NCBI GenBank assembly: GCA_965228425.1
Contig: OZ245815.1
Coordinates: 1,426,001-1,490,000 of the forward strand
Origin: JAJFJD01 sp965228425
GTDB taxonomy: Bacteria > Pseudomonadota > Alphaproteobacteria > UBA8366
DNA: 64,000 nt
Direction: 5' to 3'
In this document: positions 44,526 to 53,732 of the stretch, one piece after another
Position numbering within the stretch: position 1 is the first letter of the stretch
How the letters are laid out: the number at the start of each line of letters is the position of its first letter
The notes under the pieces: generated by a model
Database searches by the model: none
Seen by the model: the letters and a program-made list of their open reading frames with translations, nothing else
What the model was told of the DNA's origin: nothing
Program-made: the position numbers and the translations under genes

Positions 44526-45196
44526 GCGGTCGGAGTCGGCTCCTCGGTTTCGGCCGGGCCGTTGCGGTTGCGGTTGCGGCCGCGTCGCGCGAGGACGGTT
44601 GCCATCGTGCGGTCGGCGAGGGCAAGGCGTCGTTTCAGGTAGGCGCGCGTCTTTTCCTGATTTTCAGAGTCGTCCCGCAACCACACGCGCAGCGTGGCCA
44701 GGAACAGGCCGGTGAGACCGACTTCCTCCATCTGACGCTGCACGCCCGTGGCGTCGAGCTTCGCGGCGTCGCGGACCCATTGGATGGTGCGCGATAGATC
44801 GAAGATGGCGGGCACCCAATGGTGCGGATGCGCATACCAAAGTTTGGCCGACAGCATTTGACCGGTAACCCGCCGGTGCGGTGTCAGCGCGTCGAACCAG
44901 CGCATGATGACGAGTTCCAGGCGGTCGCGCGCCGCCAGGTCGTCGAAACCGTCGGGCGGCGGCTGCAACATGGCGTCCCACCCGCGGCGGAACCACGCGT
45001 TCGCGACAGCGTCCAAATCCCTGTAGTGCGTCAGGACATCGGCCATCGACAGGCCGAGCCGGTCCGCGACCATGCGCAGACGGACCTTGCCCCATCCGTC
45101 GGCCTCCGCGATGTCCAGTGCAGTTTCGAGGATGTCTTCGGCCGGGTCTTTCGCGCGGCTTTTCGCGCTTCCCTTGCTGCTTGCCGCGCGCGCCAT
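44522..45196 (-). CDS. TetR/COQ9-like regulator
   Basis: A 224-residue protein with a TetR-type helix-turn-helix near residues 18-65 ('ILETALDIAEADGWGKVRL', 'VADRLGLSMADVLTHYRDLD') and an all-helical C-domain like COQ9-type proteins in alphaproteobacteria ('LATLRVWLRDDSENQEKTRAYLKRRL'). It could be a ligand-responsive repressor or a protein related to ubiquinone biosynthesis; the intact HTH favours a regulator. The stop overlaps the oligopeptidase B start (ATGA), while the class III ADH gene ends 12 bases upstream. Its operator is not known. Confidence 0.82.
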   Translation of the reverse strand: MARAASSKGSAKSRAKDPAEDILETALDIAEADGWGKVRLRMVADRLGLSMADVLTHYRDLDAVANAWFRRGWDAMLQPPPDGFDDLAARDRLELVIMRWFDALTPHRRVTGQMLSAKLWYAHPHHWVPAIFDLSRTIQWVRDAAKLDATGVQRQMEEVGLTGLFLATLRVWLRDDSENQEKTRAYLKRRLALADRTMATVLARRGRNRNRNGPAETEEPTPTA

Positions 45197-45208
45197 TGCT
45201 GCTCCGGG

Positions 45209-46318
45209 CTAGTAGGTTACGACGCTTCGGATCGATTCGCCTTCATGCATTAAATGAAATGCGTCGTTGATGTTTTCAAGCGGCATGGTGTGGGTAATGA
45301 GATCGTCGATGTTGATCTTCCCGTCCATGTACCAATCCACGATCTTCGGCACGTCGGTCCGCCCTTTGGCGCCGCCGAAAGCGGTGCCGCGCCATACGCG
45401 GCCCGTGACCAGCTGGAAGGGGCGGGTGTTGATCTCCTGGCCCGCACCGGCGACACCAATGATCGTGCTTTCGCCCCAGCCCTTGTGGCAGCACTCGAGT
45501 GCTTGCCGCATCACGTCGGTATTGCCGATGCATTCGAAACTGTAGTCGGCGCCACCGTTCGTCAGATCGACCAGGTAATTGACCAAATCGTCGCCGACCT
45601 CCGTCGGGTTGACGAAATGCGTCATGCCGAATTTCTCGCCGAGCGCCTTTCGCTTGGGATTCAAGTCGACTCCGACGATCATGTTGGCGCCTACCATCTT
45701 CGCACCCTGGATAACGTTGAGGCCGATGCCGCCGAGCCCGAACACCACGACATTCGCGCCGGCTTCGACCTTGGCCGTGTTGATCACCGCGCCGATGCCG
45801 GTGGTGACGCCGCAGCCGATGTAGCAGATCTTTTCGAAGGGGGCGTCTTCGCGAACCTTGGCGAGCGCGATTTCGGGCACAACCGTGTGATTGGCGAAGG
45901 TCGACGTGCCCATGTAGTGATAGATCATGTCCTTGCCGATCCGGAAACGGCTGGTGCCATCGGGCATGACGCCCTGGCCTTGCGTCTCGCGGATCGCCTG
46001 GCAGAGGTTGGTCTTGCCGCTTGTGCAGTATTCGCACTGCCGGCATTCCGGCGTGTAGAGTGGAATGACGTGATCACCCTTCTTCAAGCTGGTCACGCCG
46101 GGCCCCACGTCGACGACGACACCGGCACCCTCGTGGCCGAGAATTGCGGGAAACACGCCTTCGGGGTCGGCGCCGGATCGGGTGAATTCGTCGGTATGGC
46201 AGATGCCGGTCGCGCGAATTTCGACAAGGCATTCGCCTTCCCGGGGGCCGTCCAATTCGACGGTTTCGATTGTTAGCGGTTCTCCCGCCTTATGTGCGAC
46301 CGCGGCGCGCGTTTGCAT
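45209..46318 (-). CDS. S-(hydroxymethyl)glutathione dehydrogenase / class III alcohol dehydrogenase
   Basis: A 369-residue zinc- and NAD-dependent enzyme of formaldehyde detoxification, oxidising the glutathione adduct. Catalytic zinc ligands are in 'RATGICHTDEF', 'ILGHEGAGVV' and 'CYIGCGVTTG'. The structural-zinc loop is C-x2-C-x2-C-x7-C ('CRQCEYCTSGKTNLC'). The NAD fold has 'VVFGLGGIGLNVIQGAKM'. Length and motifs are typical of FrmA/AdhC. No S-formylglutathione hydrolase gene lies beside it. It sits just upstream of the TetR-like gene, and the two could share a transcript. Confidence 0.95.
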   Translation of the reverse strand: MQTRAAVAHKAGEPLTIETVELDGPREGECLVEIRATGICHTDEFTRSGADPEGVFPAILGHEGAGVVVDVGPGVTSLKKGDHVIPLYTPECRQCEYCTSGKTNLCQAIRETQGQGVMPDGTSRFRIGKDMIYHYMGTSTFANHTVVPEIALAKVREDAPFEKICYIGCGVTTGIGAVINTAKVEAGANVVVFGLGGIGLNVIQGAKMVGANMIVGVDLNPKRKALGEKFGMTHFVNPTEVGDDLVNYLVDLTNGGADYSFECIGNTDVMRQALECCHKGWGESTIIGVAGAGQEINTRPFQLVTGRVWRGTAFGGAKGRTDVPKIVDWYMDGKINIDDLITHTMPLENINDAFHLMHEGESIRSVVTY

Positions 46319-46454
46319 TGCCCATCTCCTTGCGTGGTCCGGGTTTACCGGACTTATGATTTATCCAATGCCGCGAGCCTGTCAGAGCACTCGATTGATT
46401 TCAAGCGCCGCTGGCGCGCGGGTATAGATTTGCGACGAAGACGATAATACCGGA

Positions 46455-46970
46455 TTACTCCGCGCCGACCAGCAGCGTCCAATAATGGGACATGGTGACA
46501 CTGCCGCCGTCGCGGTCCCGGAAGGCATATCCCATCCCCGCGTCCTTGACGGCTTCATCCAGGATGGCCGCGCGGTGGTCGGGTGAATTCATCCAGCCGG
46601 TGATTGCTTGCTGCACGTCACGGTGTCCGGCGGCGATATTTTCCAGCAGCCGGCGCCAGTTGTATCCGAACGCGTCGGCGCGGTCGGTCATGCGGGCTCC
46701 ATCCGGCGTTTTGTGATCGAAAAAATCCCGCGCGGCCATGTCGTCAGAATGGAGCTGGGCGGCACGGTTCAGCCGATCGTCCATCTGCAGCAGGCGAAGG
46801 CCGTTGCTCTCGCGGATCGCATTCAATCGCCGCAGCATGTCCAATCGCCATGCATCCCCTTCGATAAGTCGGTCGAGACTGTCCGCGGCCGCGGTTCCAA
46901 ACGGCATGGTCAGGCCCGTCAGAAGGAGGGTCGTTCGAGAGACAAAGGTTCGTCGGCGCATGTCGATCAC
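46455..46970 (-). CDS. CAP-domain (SCP/PR-1) exported protein
   Basis: A 171-residue small secreted protein. The N-terminus contains twin arginines before a hydrophobic stretch ('MRRRTFVSRTTLLLTGLTM'), so Tat export is plausible; an inner Met at 46961 is an alternative start. The CAP fold is shown by 'LLQMDDRLNRAAQLHSDDMA', 'DHKTPDGARM', 'LLENIAAG' and 'WMNSPDHRAAILD', including the His-Glu-His set of this superfamily. Bacterial CAP proteins lack a settled function. It stands between the class III ADH and mrp genes, all on the minus strand. Confidence 0.88.
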   Translation of the reverse strand: MIDMRRRTFVSRTTLLLTGLTMPFGTAAADSLDRLIEGDAWRLDMLRRLNAIRESNGLRLLQMDDRLNRAAQLHSDDMAARDFFDHKTPDGARMTDRADAFGYNWRRLLENIAAGHRDVQQAITGWMNSPDHRAAILDEAVKDAGMGYAFRDRDGGSVTMSHYWTLLVGAE

Positions 46971-46997
46971 GTTGTGAGGCGGCCGCCTAAATCGACT

Positions 46998-48122
46998 TTA
47001 TTGTATGACGATTTTCGGCGCTTTGCGTACCTCACCGCCATCGGCGGTATCCAATTGCTCCCAAATCCGGTTGGCGATTGCCCGGAACGACGCCGCATGA
47101 TCCGAGTCGGGCCGGCTTGTCACGATGGGTTGCCCGCCGTCGGACGTTTCCCGAATGTCGAGGTGCAATGGAATTTCGCCGAGGAAGTCCACGCCGAGCC
47201 GCTCCGCCTCGTCGCGGGCACCGCCATGGCCAAAGATGTCGGCCTGATGACCGCAACTCGGACACAGGAAATAGCTCATGTTCTCGATAATGCCGAGCAC
47301 GGGCACGTCGACCTTGCGGAACATGTTGAGCCCTTTGCGGGCGTCGAGCAGCGCGATGTCTTGCGGAGTCGAGACGATCACCGCCCCGGCCAACGGCACC
47401 TGTTGGGCCATTGTCAATTGTGCGTCGCCGGTGCCCGGCGGCATATCGACGACCATAATATCCAACTCGCCCCAGTTTACGTCGCGCAACATCTGTTGCA
47501 GGGCGCTCATCACCATCGGGCCGCGCCAGATCATCGGCGTTTCCTCGTCGACCAGGAAACCCATGGACATGACTTTGACACCATAATTTTCCATCGGCTC
47601 CAAGACCTTTCCATCGGCCGAGGATGGTTTGCCCGAGATTCCCATCATGCGGGGTTGCGAGGGGCCATAGATGTCGGCATCGAGCAGCCCGACCTTAAGG
47701 CCGTTTGCTGCGAGGCCCATTGCCAGATTGACGGCAACGGTTGATTTTCCGACGCCGCCCTTTCCGCTGGCGACGGCCACGATATTTTTGACTCCCGGCG
47801 CCAAGGGCTTCGCTTCCTGCTGCTGCGGCGGCGCAGGCTGGCCGCGCGGCGGCGGTGCGCTTTGGCTCTGCGCGCGATGGGCGGTCAGGACGACGGTCGC
47901 AGAGACGACTCCGGGCATTTCATGGATCGATTGTTCGGCGGTTTTCCGCAGAGGCTCCAGGGCCGGGCCTTTTTCCGGGGCGACTTCGATCGAGAATCCG
48001 ACGTTGCCGTCCTTCACCACGAGCCCGGAAACCATTCCCAAAGAGACGATGTCCTGCCCGGTCTCCGGCTCCACGATACCCTTTAGCCGAGCCAAAACGT
48101 CGGCTTCGGTTACCTGCGCCAT
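46998..48122 (-). CDS. Mrp/ApbC-type Fe-S cluster carrier ATPase
   Basis: A 374-residue P-loop ATPase that carries iron-sulfur clusters to target proteins. The N-terminus has a MIP18/DUF59-like domain (about residues 5-80, 'VLARLKGIVEPETGQDIVSLG') and a Pro/Gln-rich spacer. The ATPase domain has the deviant Walker A 'VASGKGGVGKSTVAVNL', 'DADIYGPSQPRMMG' and 'VVDMPPGTGDAQLT', and the cluster-bridging C-P-S-C is in 'YFLCPSCGHQ'. It starts at the ATG at 48122, diverging from hflK over about 170 bases. Confidence 0.95.
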   Translation of the reverse strand: MAQVTEADVLARLKGIVEPETGQDIVSLGMVSGLVVKDGNVGFSIEVAPEKGPALEPLRKTAEQSIHEMPGVVSATVVLTAHRAQSQSAPPPRGQPAPPQQQEAKPLAPGVKNIVAVASGKGGVGKSTVAVNLAMGLAANGLKVGLLDADIYGPSQPRMMGISGKPSSADGKVLEPMENYGVKVMSMGFLVDEETPMIWRGPMVMSALQQMLRDVNWGELDIMVVDMPPGTGDAQLTMAQQVPLAGAVIVSTPQDIALLDARKGLNMFRKVDVPVLGIIENMSYFLCPSCGHQADIFGHGGARDEAERLGVDFLGEIPLHLDIRETSDGGQPIVTSRPDSDHAASFRAIANRIWEQLDTADGGEVRKAPKIVIQ

Positions 48123-48292
48123 GCTTGAAAACTCCTAAATATCCCCAATATGCCTTGGACAATCATTTTTTCGAATTTGCGTGCCCGGCTAGGCTGTCAT
48201 ATATGATCCCGACCCCGGTTGGAAAGTGCCGGCCGGGCGTTATCATAGGACGCACGTAAACAGCGGAAATTACAAGGCGGGAGAAAAGTTCC

Positions 48293-49501
48293 ATGCCATG
48301 GCAAAATCAAGGCGGCGGTGGCGGCCCCTGGGGCGGCGGCGGCAGCGGTGGCGGCGGTCAAGGGCCGTGGGGTGGACGTGGCGGCGGAGGCGGTGGTGGT
48401 GGTACACCGCCACCGGATCTCGAAGAGATGCTGCGCCGCAGTCAGGACCGGCTCAAGACGATTTTCCCGGGTGGCGGTTCCGCCGGGAAACTTTTGCCCC
48501 TTATCATCATCGTGATTTTGGGCTTGTGGTTCGCAACGGGTTTCTACCGCGTGCAGCCTGACGAACAAGGCGTCGAGCTTGTGTTCGGCAATTGGAACGG
48601 CAATACGACGACCGAAGGTTTGCATTGGAATTGGCCCGGACCGATCGGCGATGTCTTTACGCCGAAAGTCACACGGTCCAACCGCGTGCAGGTCGGATAC
48701 CGTGCCGGCAGTGAAGGCTCGCGACGCGGTGCGTCCGAGCGGGACGTTACGGAAGAGAGCGTCATGCTGACGAGCGACGAAAATATCGTCGATCTTCAGT
48801 TCACTGTCCTCTGGAAGATCAAGAACGCCGGCGAATTCCTGTTCAATATTCGGAGCCCGGAAGGAACGGTTAAGGTCGCCGCCGAAAGCGTGATGCGCGA
48901 GGTGGTCGGGCAAACGAACTTCGACCAAGCGGTCACCGTCGGGCGACAGGAAATCGAAAATCGGGCCAATGATCTGTTGCAGAACATTCTCGACCAATAC
49001 GGCGCGGGCATTTTGATTGAAGCCGTGCAACTACAGAAATCCGATCCGCCCCCCGACGTGATCGATGCCTTCAACGACGTGCAGCGTGCCCGCCAGGACA
49101 AATCGCGCCTGAAGAACCAAGCTGAGGCCTACGCAAACTCGATCGTTCCGGAAGCCCGCGGTCAGGCAGAGCAGATGGTCCGGGATGCGGAAGCCTATCG
49201 CGAGCGACTGCTCAAGGAAGCGGAAGGTGAGGCAAAGCGCTTCATGTCCGTTTTCGAAGCCTACAAGACGGCACCGGAAGTGACCCGGCGTCGTATGTAT
49301 CTGGAAACGATGGGCAATGTGTTCGGATCGGCGCAGAAGGTGATCGTCGACCAGAATGGCCAATCGAGCCAAGGCGTCGTTCCGTATCTGCCGCTGCCTG
49401 AGATTCAGAAACGCGTCCGGTCGGATGCTGATTCGTCATCGACGTCGACGTCAGCGCAACCCGCAAATGCACCTGCGGCAACGCAGCCTGCACAACGTTA
49501 G
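48293..49501 (+). CDS. hflK: HflK, SPFH-domain subunit of the HflKC complex
   Basis: A 402-residue membrane protein that assembles with HflC into a cage around FtsH and tunes its proteolysis. The N-terminus is a long Gly/Trp-rich stretch ('GGGGGPWGGGGSGGGG') followed by a membrane helix near residues 65-83 ('LLPLIIIVILGLWFATGF'). The SPFH/band-7 domain follows, with 'GLHWNWPGPIGD' and 'VMREVVGQTNFDQAVT', then a charged coiled-coil ('YRERLLKEAEGEAKRF') and a Ser/Thr/Ala tail. It is followed by hflC after 16 bases. Confidence 0.96.
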   Translation: MPWQNQGGGGGPWGGGGSGGGGQGPWGGRGGGGGGGGTPPPDLEEMLRRSQDRLKTIFPGGGSAGKLLPLIIIVILGLWFATGFYRVQPDEQGVELVFGNWNGNTTTEGLHWNWPGPIGDVFTPKVTRSNRVQVGYRAGSEGSRRGASERDVTEESVMLTSDENIVDLQFTVLWKIKNAGEFLFNIRSPEGTVKVAAESVMREVVGQTNFDQAVTVGRQEIENRANDLLQNILDQYGAGILIEAVQLQKSDPPPDVIDAFNDVQRARQDKSRLKNQAEAYANSIVPEARGQAEQMVRDAEAYRERLLKEAEGEAKRFMSVFEAYKTAPEVTRRRMYLETMGNVFGSAQKVIVDQNGQSSQGVVPYLPLPEIQKRVRSDADSSSTSTSAQPANAPAATQPAQR

Positions 49502-49517
49502 GCGAGAGGAATAGGCC

Positions 49518-50399
49518 ATGAAAAACAAACTGTTCGTTCTCGGTATCGTGGTTGTTGTGCTCGTAATCGCGGGTGCCAACGCCCTGTTTACCGTGCATCA
49601 AACCAAGCAAGCTATTGTTCTGCAGTTCGGTGAGGCCAAGCGGGTCATCAAGGAGCCGGGATTGGCGGTCAAAATCCCGGTCATTCAGGAGACGGTGTTT
49701 TATGACAATCGAGTCTTGGACTTGGATCCGCCGTCCTTCGAGGTGCTGCTGACCGATAAGAAGCGAATCATTATCGACGCATATGCGCGGTACCAAATCA
49801 TCGATCCTCTGCAGTTCTTCCGACGGGTGCGCACGGAGGCAACTCTCCGGGATCGATTCGGCAAGATTATCAACTCGAGCCTTCGTCGAGTGATTGCCAC
49901 CGTGCCGTTGCGGGATGTGCTGTCGGAAAAGCGTGACGATATCATGACGCAAATCCAGGCCGTGGTCGCGGGACCGGCGGAATCCTTCGGAATCAAGATC
50001 GTCGACGTTCGCATCGGACGGACCGAGCTACCGACTCAAACACGGCAATCGGTGTTCAGCAGAATGCGGACGGAACGTGAGCGGGAAGCACGTGAGCTTC
50101 GCGCGGAAGGCGGCGAAGAGGCACAGAAGATTCGCGCGCAGGCCGACCTGGAACGCACCGTTCTGATCGCGGATGCGGAGCGGCAGGCCCAGATCCTTCG
50201 CGGTGAAGGGGAGGGCGGCCGTAACCGGATTCTCGGCGCCGCCTATGGCCAGGACCCGGCGTTCTTCGACTTCTATAAATCGCTGGCGGAATACCAGAAA
50301 AATCTGGTGGATAGCGACACGACGATGGTGTTGAGTCCCGACAGCGAGTTCTTCCGCTTCTTCGGAAGCGGCGGTACAAGTGAAGGCCAGAAGAAATAG
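49518..50399 (+). CDS. hflC: HflC, SPFH-domain subunit of the HflKC complex
   Basis: A 293-residue partner of HflK. There is one N-terminal membrane helix (residues 5-22, 'FVLGIVVVVLVIAGANALF'), the SPFH domain with 'VHQTKQAIVLQFGEAKRVI' and 'ARYQIIDPLQFFRRVRTE', and a helical region with 'RTEREREARELRAEGGEEAQ'. The end has 'SPDSEFFRFFGSG', as in other HflC proteins. The gene pair with hflK and the following DUF2065 gene is a common arrangement and probably one operon. Confidence 0.96.
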   Translation: MKNKLFVLGIVVVVLVIAGANALFTVHQTKQAIVLQFGEAKRVIKEPGLAVKIPVIQETVFYDNRVLDLDPPSFEVLLTDKKRIIIDAYARYQIIDPLQFFRRVRTEATLRDRFGKIINSSLRRVIATVPLRDVLSEKRDDIMTQIQAVVAGPAESFGIKIVDVRIGRTELPTQTRQSVFSRMRTEREREARELRAEGGEEAQKIRAQADLERTVLIADAERQAQILRGEGEGGRNRILGAAYGQDPAFFDFYKSLAEYQKNLVDSDTTMVLSPDSEFFRFFGSGGTSEGQKK

Positions 50400-50423
50400 G
50401 CCCAAGCCGCGCGTGGGCTTTCT

Positions 50424-50609
50424 ATGCTCGATTTTCTGACGGCCGTGGGCCTCGTTCTCGTGCTGGAGGGGGTTCTCTACGCCCTATTTCCGGCCGGCAT
50501 GCAGCGTATGATGGAGCAGGCGCTCCAACTATCGCCCGACATGCTGCGTAAGGGCGGCCTGATTGCGGCCTTCGTCGGTTTCGCGATCGTTTGGATGGTC
50601 CGGAGTTGA
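50424..50609 (+). CDS. DUF2065 small membrane protein (YjeT-like)
   Basis: A 61-residue protein with two predicted membrane helices (about 5-22 and 43-59), starting 'MLDFLTAVGLVLVLEGVLYALFP' (cited by position) and containing 'GLIAAFVGFAIVWMVRS' at its end. It matches the DUF2065 family found next to hflKC in many proteobacteria. Function is unknown; a role with the HflKC/FtsH system is suggested only by position. It lies 24 bases after hflC. Confidence 0.88.
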   Translation: MLDFLTAVGLVLVLEGVLYALFPAGMQRMMEQALQLSPDMLRKGGLIAAFVGFAIVWMVRS

Positions 50610-50829
50610 CGCAATTTCGGGGGGCGAAAACTGTATCGATAACGTTTTTGTCGCTAATTTGTTAACCCGGTTTCGGCCGTCCTGGGATATATTCACGGGC
50701 GACCGTTGAATTTGGTTGCGCGCGATGCCAAATCGGTCGGTAGAGCGACCGGCGGGCCTGGACAAGCGCCTGGCCAGGATCGTGCAGACGCGGAATTTAT
50801 TGATCAACAAGTCGATGCGTGATGCCAAC
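50610..50829 (+). other. Gap before the Do-type protease gene
   Basis: No gene is recognised in this gap of about 220 bases. It contains a TATCGATA palindrome flanked by AAAAC and CGTTTTT, and an AT-rich TATATT near 50688 that may be a -10 element. The coding frame of the protease is open back to 50716, but that part lacks signal-peptide character. Confidence 0.4.
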
Positions 50830-52320
50830 ATGATTTCAATCCAACGCACTATGCCGTTTGGCCGCAACTGGCTGGTTTTATTTGTTTTGGCCGTGGTGGC
50901 GGTCTGGACGCCGAAATCCGCGGATGCCCGTGGCGCCCCGGATAGTTTCGCGGACCTCGCGGAGAAATTGCTGCCTGCCGTCGTCAATATTTCGACGACG
51001 CAAAAGGTTGCCGGGCGCAGCACCGAAGATCTCCCGCAATTCGACTTCCCGCCGGGTTCGCCCTTCCGGGAGTTTTTCGACCAATTCCAGCGCAAGCGGC
51101 GCGATGCACCGCAACGTCGGGGAACCTCGCTGGGATCCGGCTTCATCATCGACAAGACCGGTTACATCGTAACCAACAATCACGTTATCGAAGGCGCGGA
51201 CCAGATCACCGCCGTCTTGCAGGACGAGCGAAAGTTCGAAGCGAAACTGATCGGCCGTGATCCGAAGACCGATCTCGCGCTGCTGAAGGTCAAGACGACC
51301 AAGGACTTGCCCTATGTTCCGTTCGGGTCGTCCGATTCCGCGCGTGTCGGCGATTGGGTCCTGGCGATCGGTAATCCGCTGGGCCTCGGTGGCACGGTGA
51401 CGGCCGGTATCATTTCGGCGCGAGGCCGGGACATCCGGTCCGGACCGTATGACGACTACATTCAGACCGATGCGCCGATCAATCGCGGTAATTCCGGCGG
51501 GCCCTTGTTCAACATGAAGGGCGAAGTGGTCGGCATCAATACCGCGATCCTGTCCCCGTCCGGCGGCAGCATCGGCATCGGTTTTTCGATCCCGTCGCAG
51601 CTTGCGGTCGGTGTTATCGATCAACTCCGCAAATACGGTTCGACTCGGCGGGGCTGGTTGGGTGTGCAAATCCAGGCGGTGACTGAAGAAATCGCCGAGA
51701 GCCTCGGGCTCGACAAACCCTATGGCGCGCTTGTCGCGGGCGTCGTGAAGAAAAGCCCCGCTGAAGCGTCCGGCTTCAAGACCGGTGACGTCATCCTTTC
51801 TTTCGATGGCCGCCGCGTTCCGGAGTCGCGCCGTCTGCCGCGCATGGTTGCCGAAACCGACGTCGGCAAGGCGGTGGGTGTCGTGGTTTGGCGCAATGGA
51901 AAGAAGACGAAGCTTTCGGTCAAACTCGGCGAGCTCGAGAAAGTCGATCAAGCGGCGCTTTCCTCGTCCGGCAGTGAGCCGGCGACGGACAAGAGCGGGC
52001 GGGAGTTCAAGGAACTTGGGCTTAACCTTGCGCCGCTGAACAAGGAACTGACGAGCAAATTCGACCTTGAGGAAGGGGTGGAAGGGCTGGTCGTGACGAA
52101 GGTGGGCGCCGAAAGCAACGCCTCCGAAAAGGGATTGAAGCCCGGCGACATCATTGTCGAAATCAATCAGGAAAAAGTGAAATCCATCAAGGATGTCGTG
52201 GAACAGGTCGAGAAAGCTGAAAAGGCCGGCCGCCGGTCGGTACTGCTGCTCGTCAAGTTCCGGCAGGGCGAAGATCCGCTGCGCTTCGTGCCGCTTCGGC
52301 TGTCCAAGAAGGACGGCTGA
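50830..52320 (+). CDS. Do-type periplasmic serine protease (DegP/DegQ family)
   Basis: A quality-control protease of about 496 residues when started at the ATG at 50830, which directly precedes a signal peptide (RNWLVLFVLAVVAVWTPKSADA). Starts at 50815 or 50725 are possible. The trypsin-like domain has the complete triad: His118 ('TNNHVIEGA'), Asp148 ('PKTDLALLKV') and Ser222 ('NRGNSGGPLF'). Two PDZ domains follow ('RRGWLGVQIQAVT' and 'EGLVVTKVGAES'). It lies downstream of hflKC, as in many alphaproteobacteria, and complements FtsH by degrading misfolded envelope proteins. Confidence 0.94.
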   Translation: MISIQRTMPFGRNWLVLFVLAVVAVWTPKSADARGAPDSFADLAEKLLPAVVNISTTQKVAGRSTEDLPQFDFPPGSPFREFFDQFQRKRRDAPQRRGTSLGSGFIIDKTGYIVTNNHVIEGADQITAVLQDERKFEAKLIGRDPKTDLALLKVKTTKDLPYVPFGSSDSARVGDWVLAIGNPLGLGGTVTAGIISARGRDIRSGPYDDYIQTDAPINRGNSGGPLFNMKGEVVGINTAILSPSGGSIGIGFSIPSQLAVGVIDQLRKYGSTRRGWLGVQIQAVTEEIAESLGLDKPYGALVAGVVKKSPAEASGFKTGDVILSFDGRRVPESRRLPRMVAETDVGKAVGVVVWRNGKKTKLSVKLGELEKVDQAALSSSGSEPATDKSGREFKELGLNLAPLNKELTSKFDLEEGVEGLVVTKVGAESNASEKGLKPGDIIVEINQEKVKSIKDVVEQVEKAEKAGRRSVLLLVKFRQGEDPLRFVPLRLSKKDG

Positions 52321-52429
52321 CCTACGGTCCAAAGAAACGTCAGGGCAGGGCCCGGCGCCGCTTTTGCATTCGCCCTAGCAAGCGAATAAGCTGGCGCCCT
52401 GCCTCGGCATAACCTTTGGATTCCCGAAT

Positions 52430-53662
52430 TTGTCCAGCACAGCACCGCCGTCCCGGTTCGGTCTGCGTGACTTCGGCCCGGCCTATTTAATTGCGGCCGG
52501 CCATGGCGCGTCGCATTGGATAACCGGCACCTTTTTCCTGCTGCTCCCGAAAATCCGAGAAGAATTCAGTTTCTCCTATGCCGAGATCAGTCTTATCGGC
52601 TCGATCTATTACATCGGATCCTTGGTGTCGAATGTTGCAAGCGGCCCGGCGGTGGACGTTTCGGGGCGTCGCGTCGTGTTCCAGGTCGTTGCCTTGTTGG
52701 CGGTCGGCCTCGCGATGGTCGGTTTCGGATTCGCCAGCAGTTTGATTTTGATCGGCGTAATGGGTGTTCTGATCGCGGCGGCCAACAACCTGTGGCATCC
52801 GGCGTCCATGTCCTACTTGTCGTCGGAATATCCCAACAATCGCGCCTTCGTGTTGTCCCTGCATGGGATTGGATCGAATATCGGCGAAGCGATCGGACCG
52901 GTGGCCGCGGGGGCGATGCTCACGTGGTTCCTGTTTTCATGGCGGGAAGCGGCGCTGCTCAATGCGATCCCCGCATTGGTCATGGGTGTGATCTTCACTT
53001 TCGCCATGTTGCCCAAGGAGCGCCAGGTCGAAGGGGCCCCCAGCAGGGCCGTGGGCTTGGGTACGTATTTCTCCGGCCTATGGCAGATGGTGCAGGACAA
53101 GTCGGTGCTGGGCCTGTCGATCATGGCCGGGTTCCGGAACATGGCGCAGAGCGGGCTAAAGCTCTTTCTGCCGTTCTATATCGTCGATGTGCTGGAACTG
53201 CCGTATGCCTATGCCGGCATGGCGCTCACGGCATTGCTGATCGGCGGCATGATCGCGTCACCCATCGCCGGCGCGTATTCGGACCGGGTCGGCCGGCGCA
53301 AGGTCATCATGCTGGCGTTGAGTGCCTCCACCGTGGTCATCATCGGGCTGACATTCGTCGGTAACGGCACCGCCTATGTCTTCGGCATATCCCTGCTCGG
53401 CTTCGCCATGTTCGCGGTGCGGCCGGTGCTGCAAGGCTGGATGATGGATATCGTGCCGCGGCAAATGGCCGGCTCGGCAACCAGTTTCATGTTCTCCGTG
53501 CAGAGCATCAAGTCGGCCATCATGCCGGTCATCGGCGGGTTGATTGCCGATCAGTATGGCCTTGCCGCAGTCTTCTATTTCCTCGGCGGATTGTTGCTAC
53601 TGGCGAATTTCGTCGCCTTTCTCCTACCGAAGGATGACGTGCCCGCCAAGTCGGCCACGTGA
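52430..53662 (+). CDS. MFS transporter, paralogue 1 (fosmidomycin-resistance-like)
   Basis: A 410-residue transporter with 12 predicted helices. The start is a TTG at 52430 with only a weak ribosome site. Features include 'GHGASHWITGTFFLLLPKI', 'DVSGRRVVFQ', 'LWHPASMSYLSSEYP' and 'YSDRVGRRKVIML' between helices, all consistent with the FSR-like MFS group. Substrate is unknown. The next gene encodes a clear paralogue with the same motifs at the same positions. Confidence 0.88.
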   Translation: MSSTAPPSRFGLRDFGPAYLIAAGHGASHWITGTFFLLLPKIREEFSFSYAEISLIGSIYYIGSLVSNVASGPAVDVSGRRVVFQVVALLAVGLAMVGFGFASSLILIGVMGVLIAAANNLWHPASMSYLSSEYPNNRAFVLSLHGIGSNIGEAIGPVAAGAMLTWFLFSWREAALLNAIPALVMGVIFTFAMLPKERQVEGAPSRAVGLGTYFSGLWQMVQDKSVLGLSIMAGFRNMAQSGLKLFLPFYIVDVLELPYAYAGMALTALLIGGMIASPIAGAYSDRVGRRKVIMLALSASTVVIIGLTFVGNGTAYVFGISLLGFAMFAVRPVLQGWMMDIVPRQMAGSATSFMFSVQSIKSAIMPVIGGLIADQYGLAAVFYFLGGLLLLANFVAFLLPKDDVPAKSAT

Positions 53663-53732
53663 GCTTTAGACTTGGCAAGCCGATGAGCGGCGGCTACATC
53701 TTTACGTTCCTAGAACAACACCAGCGCATTTT

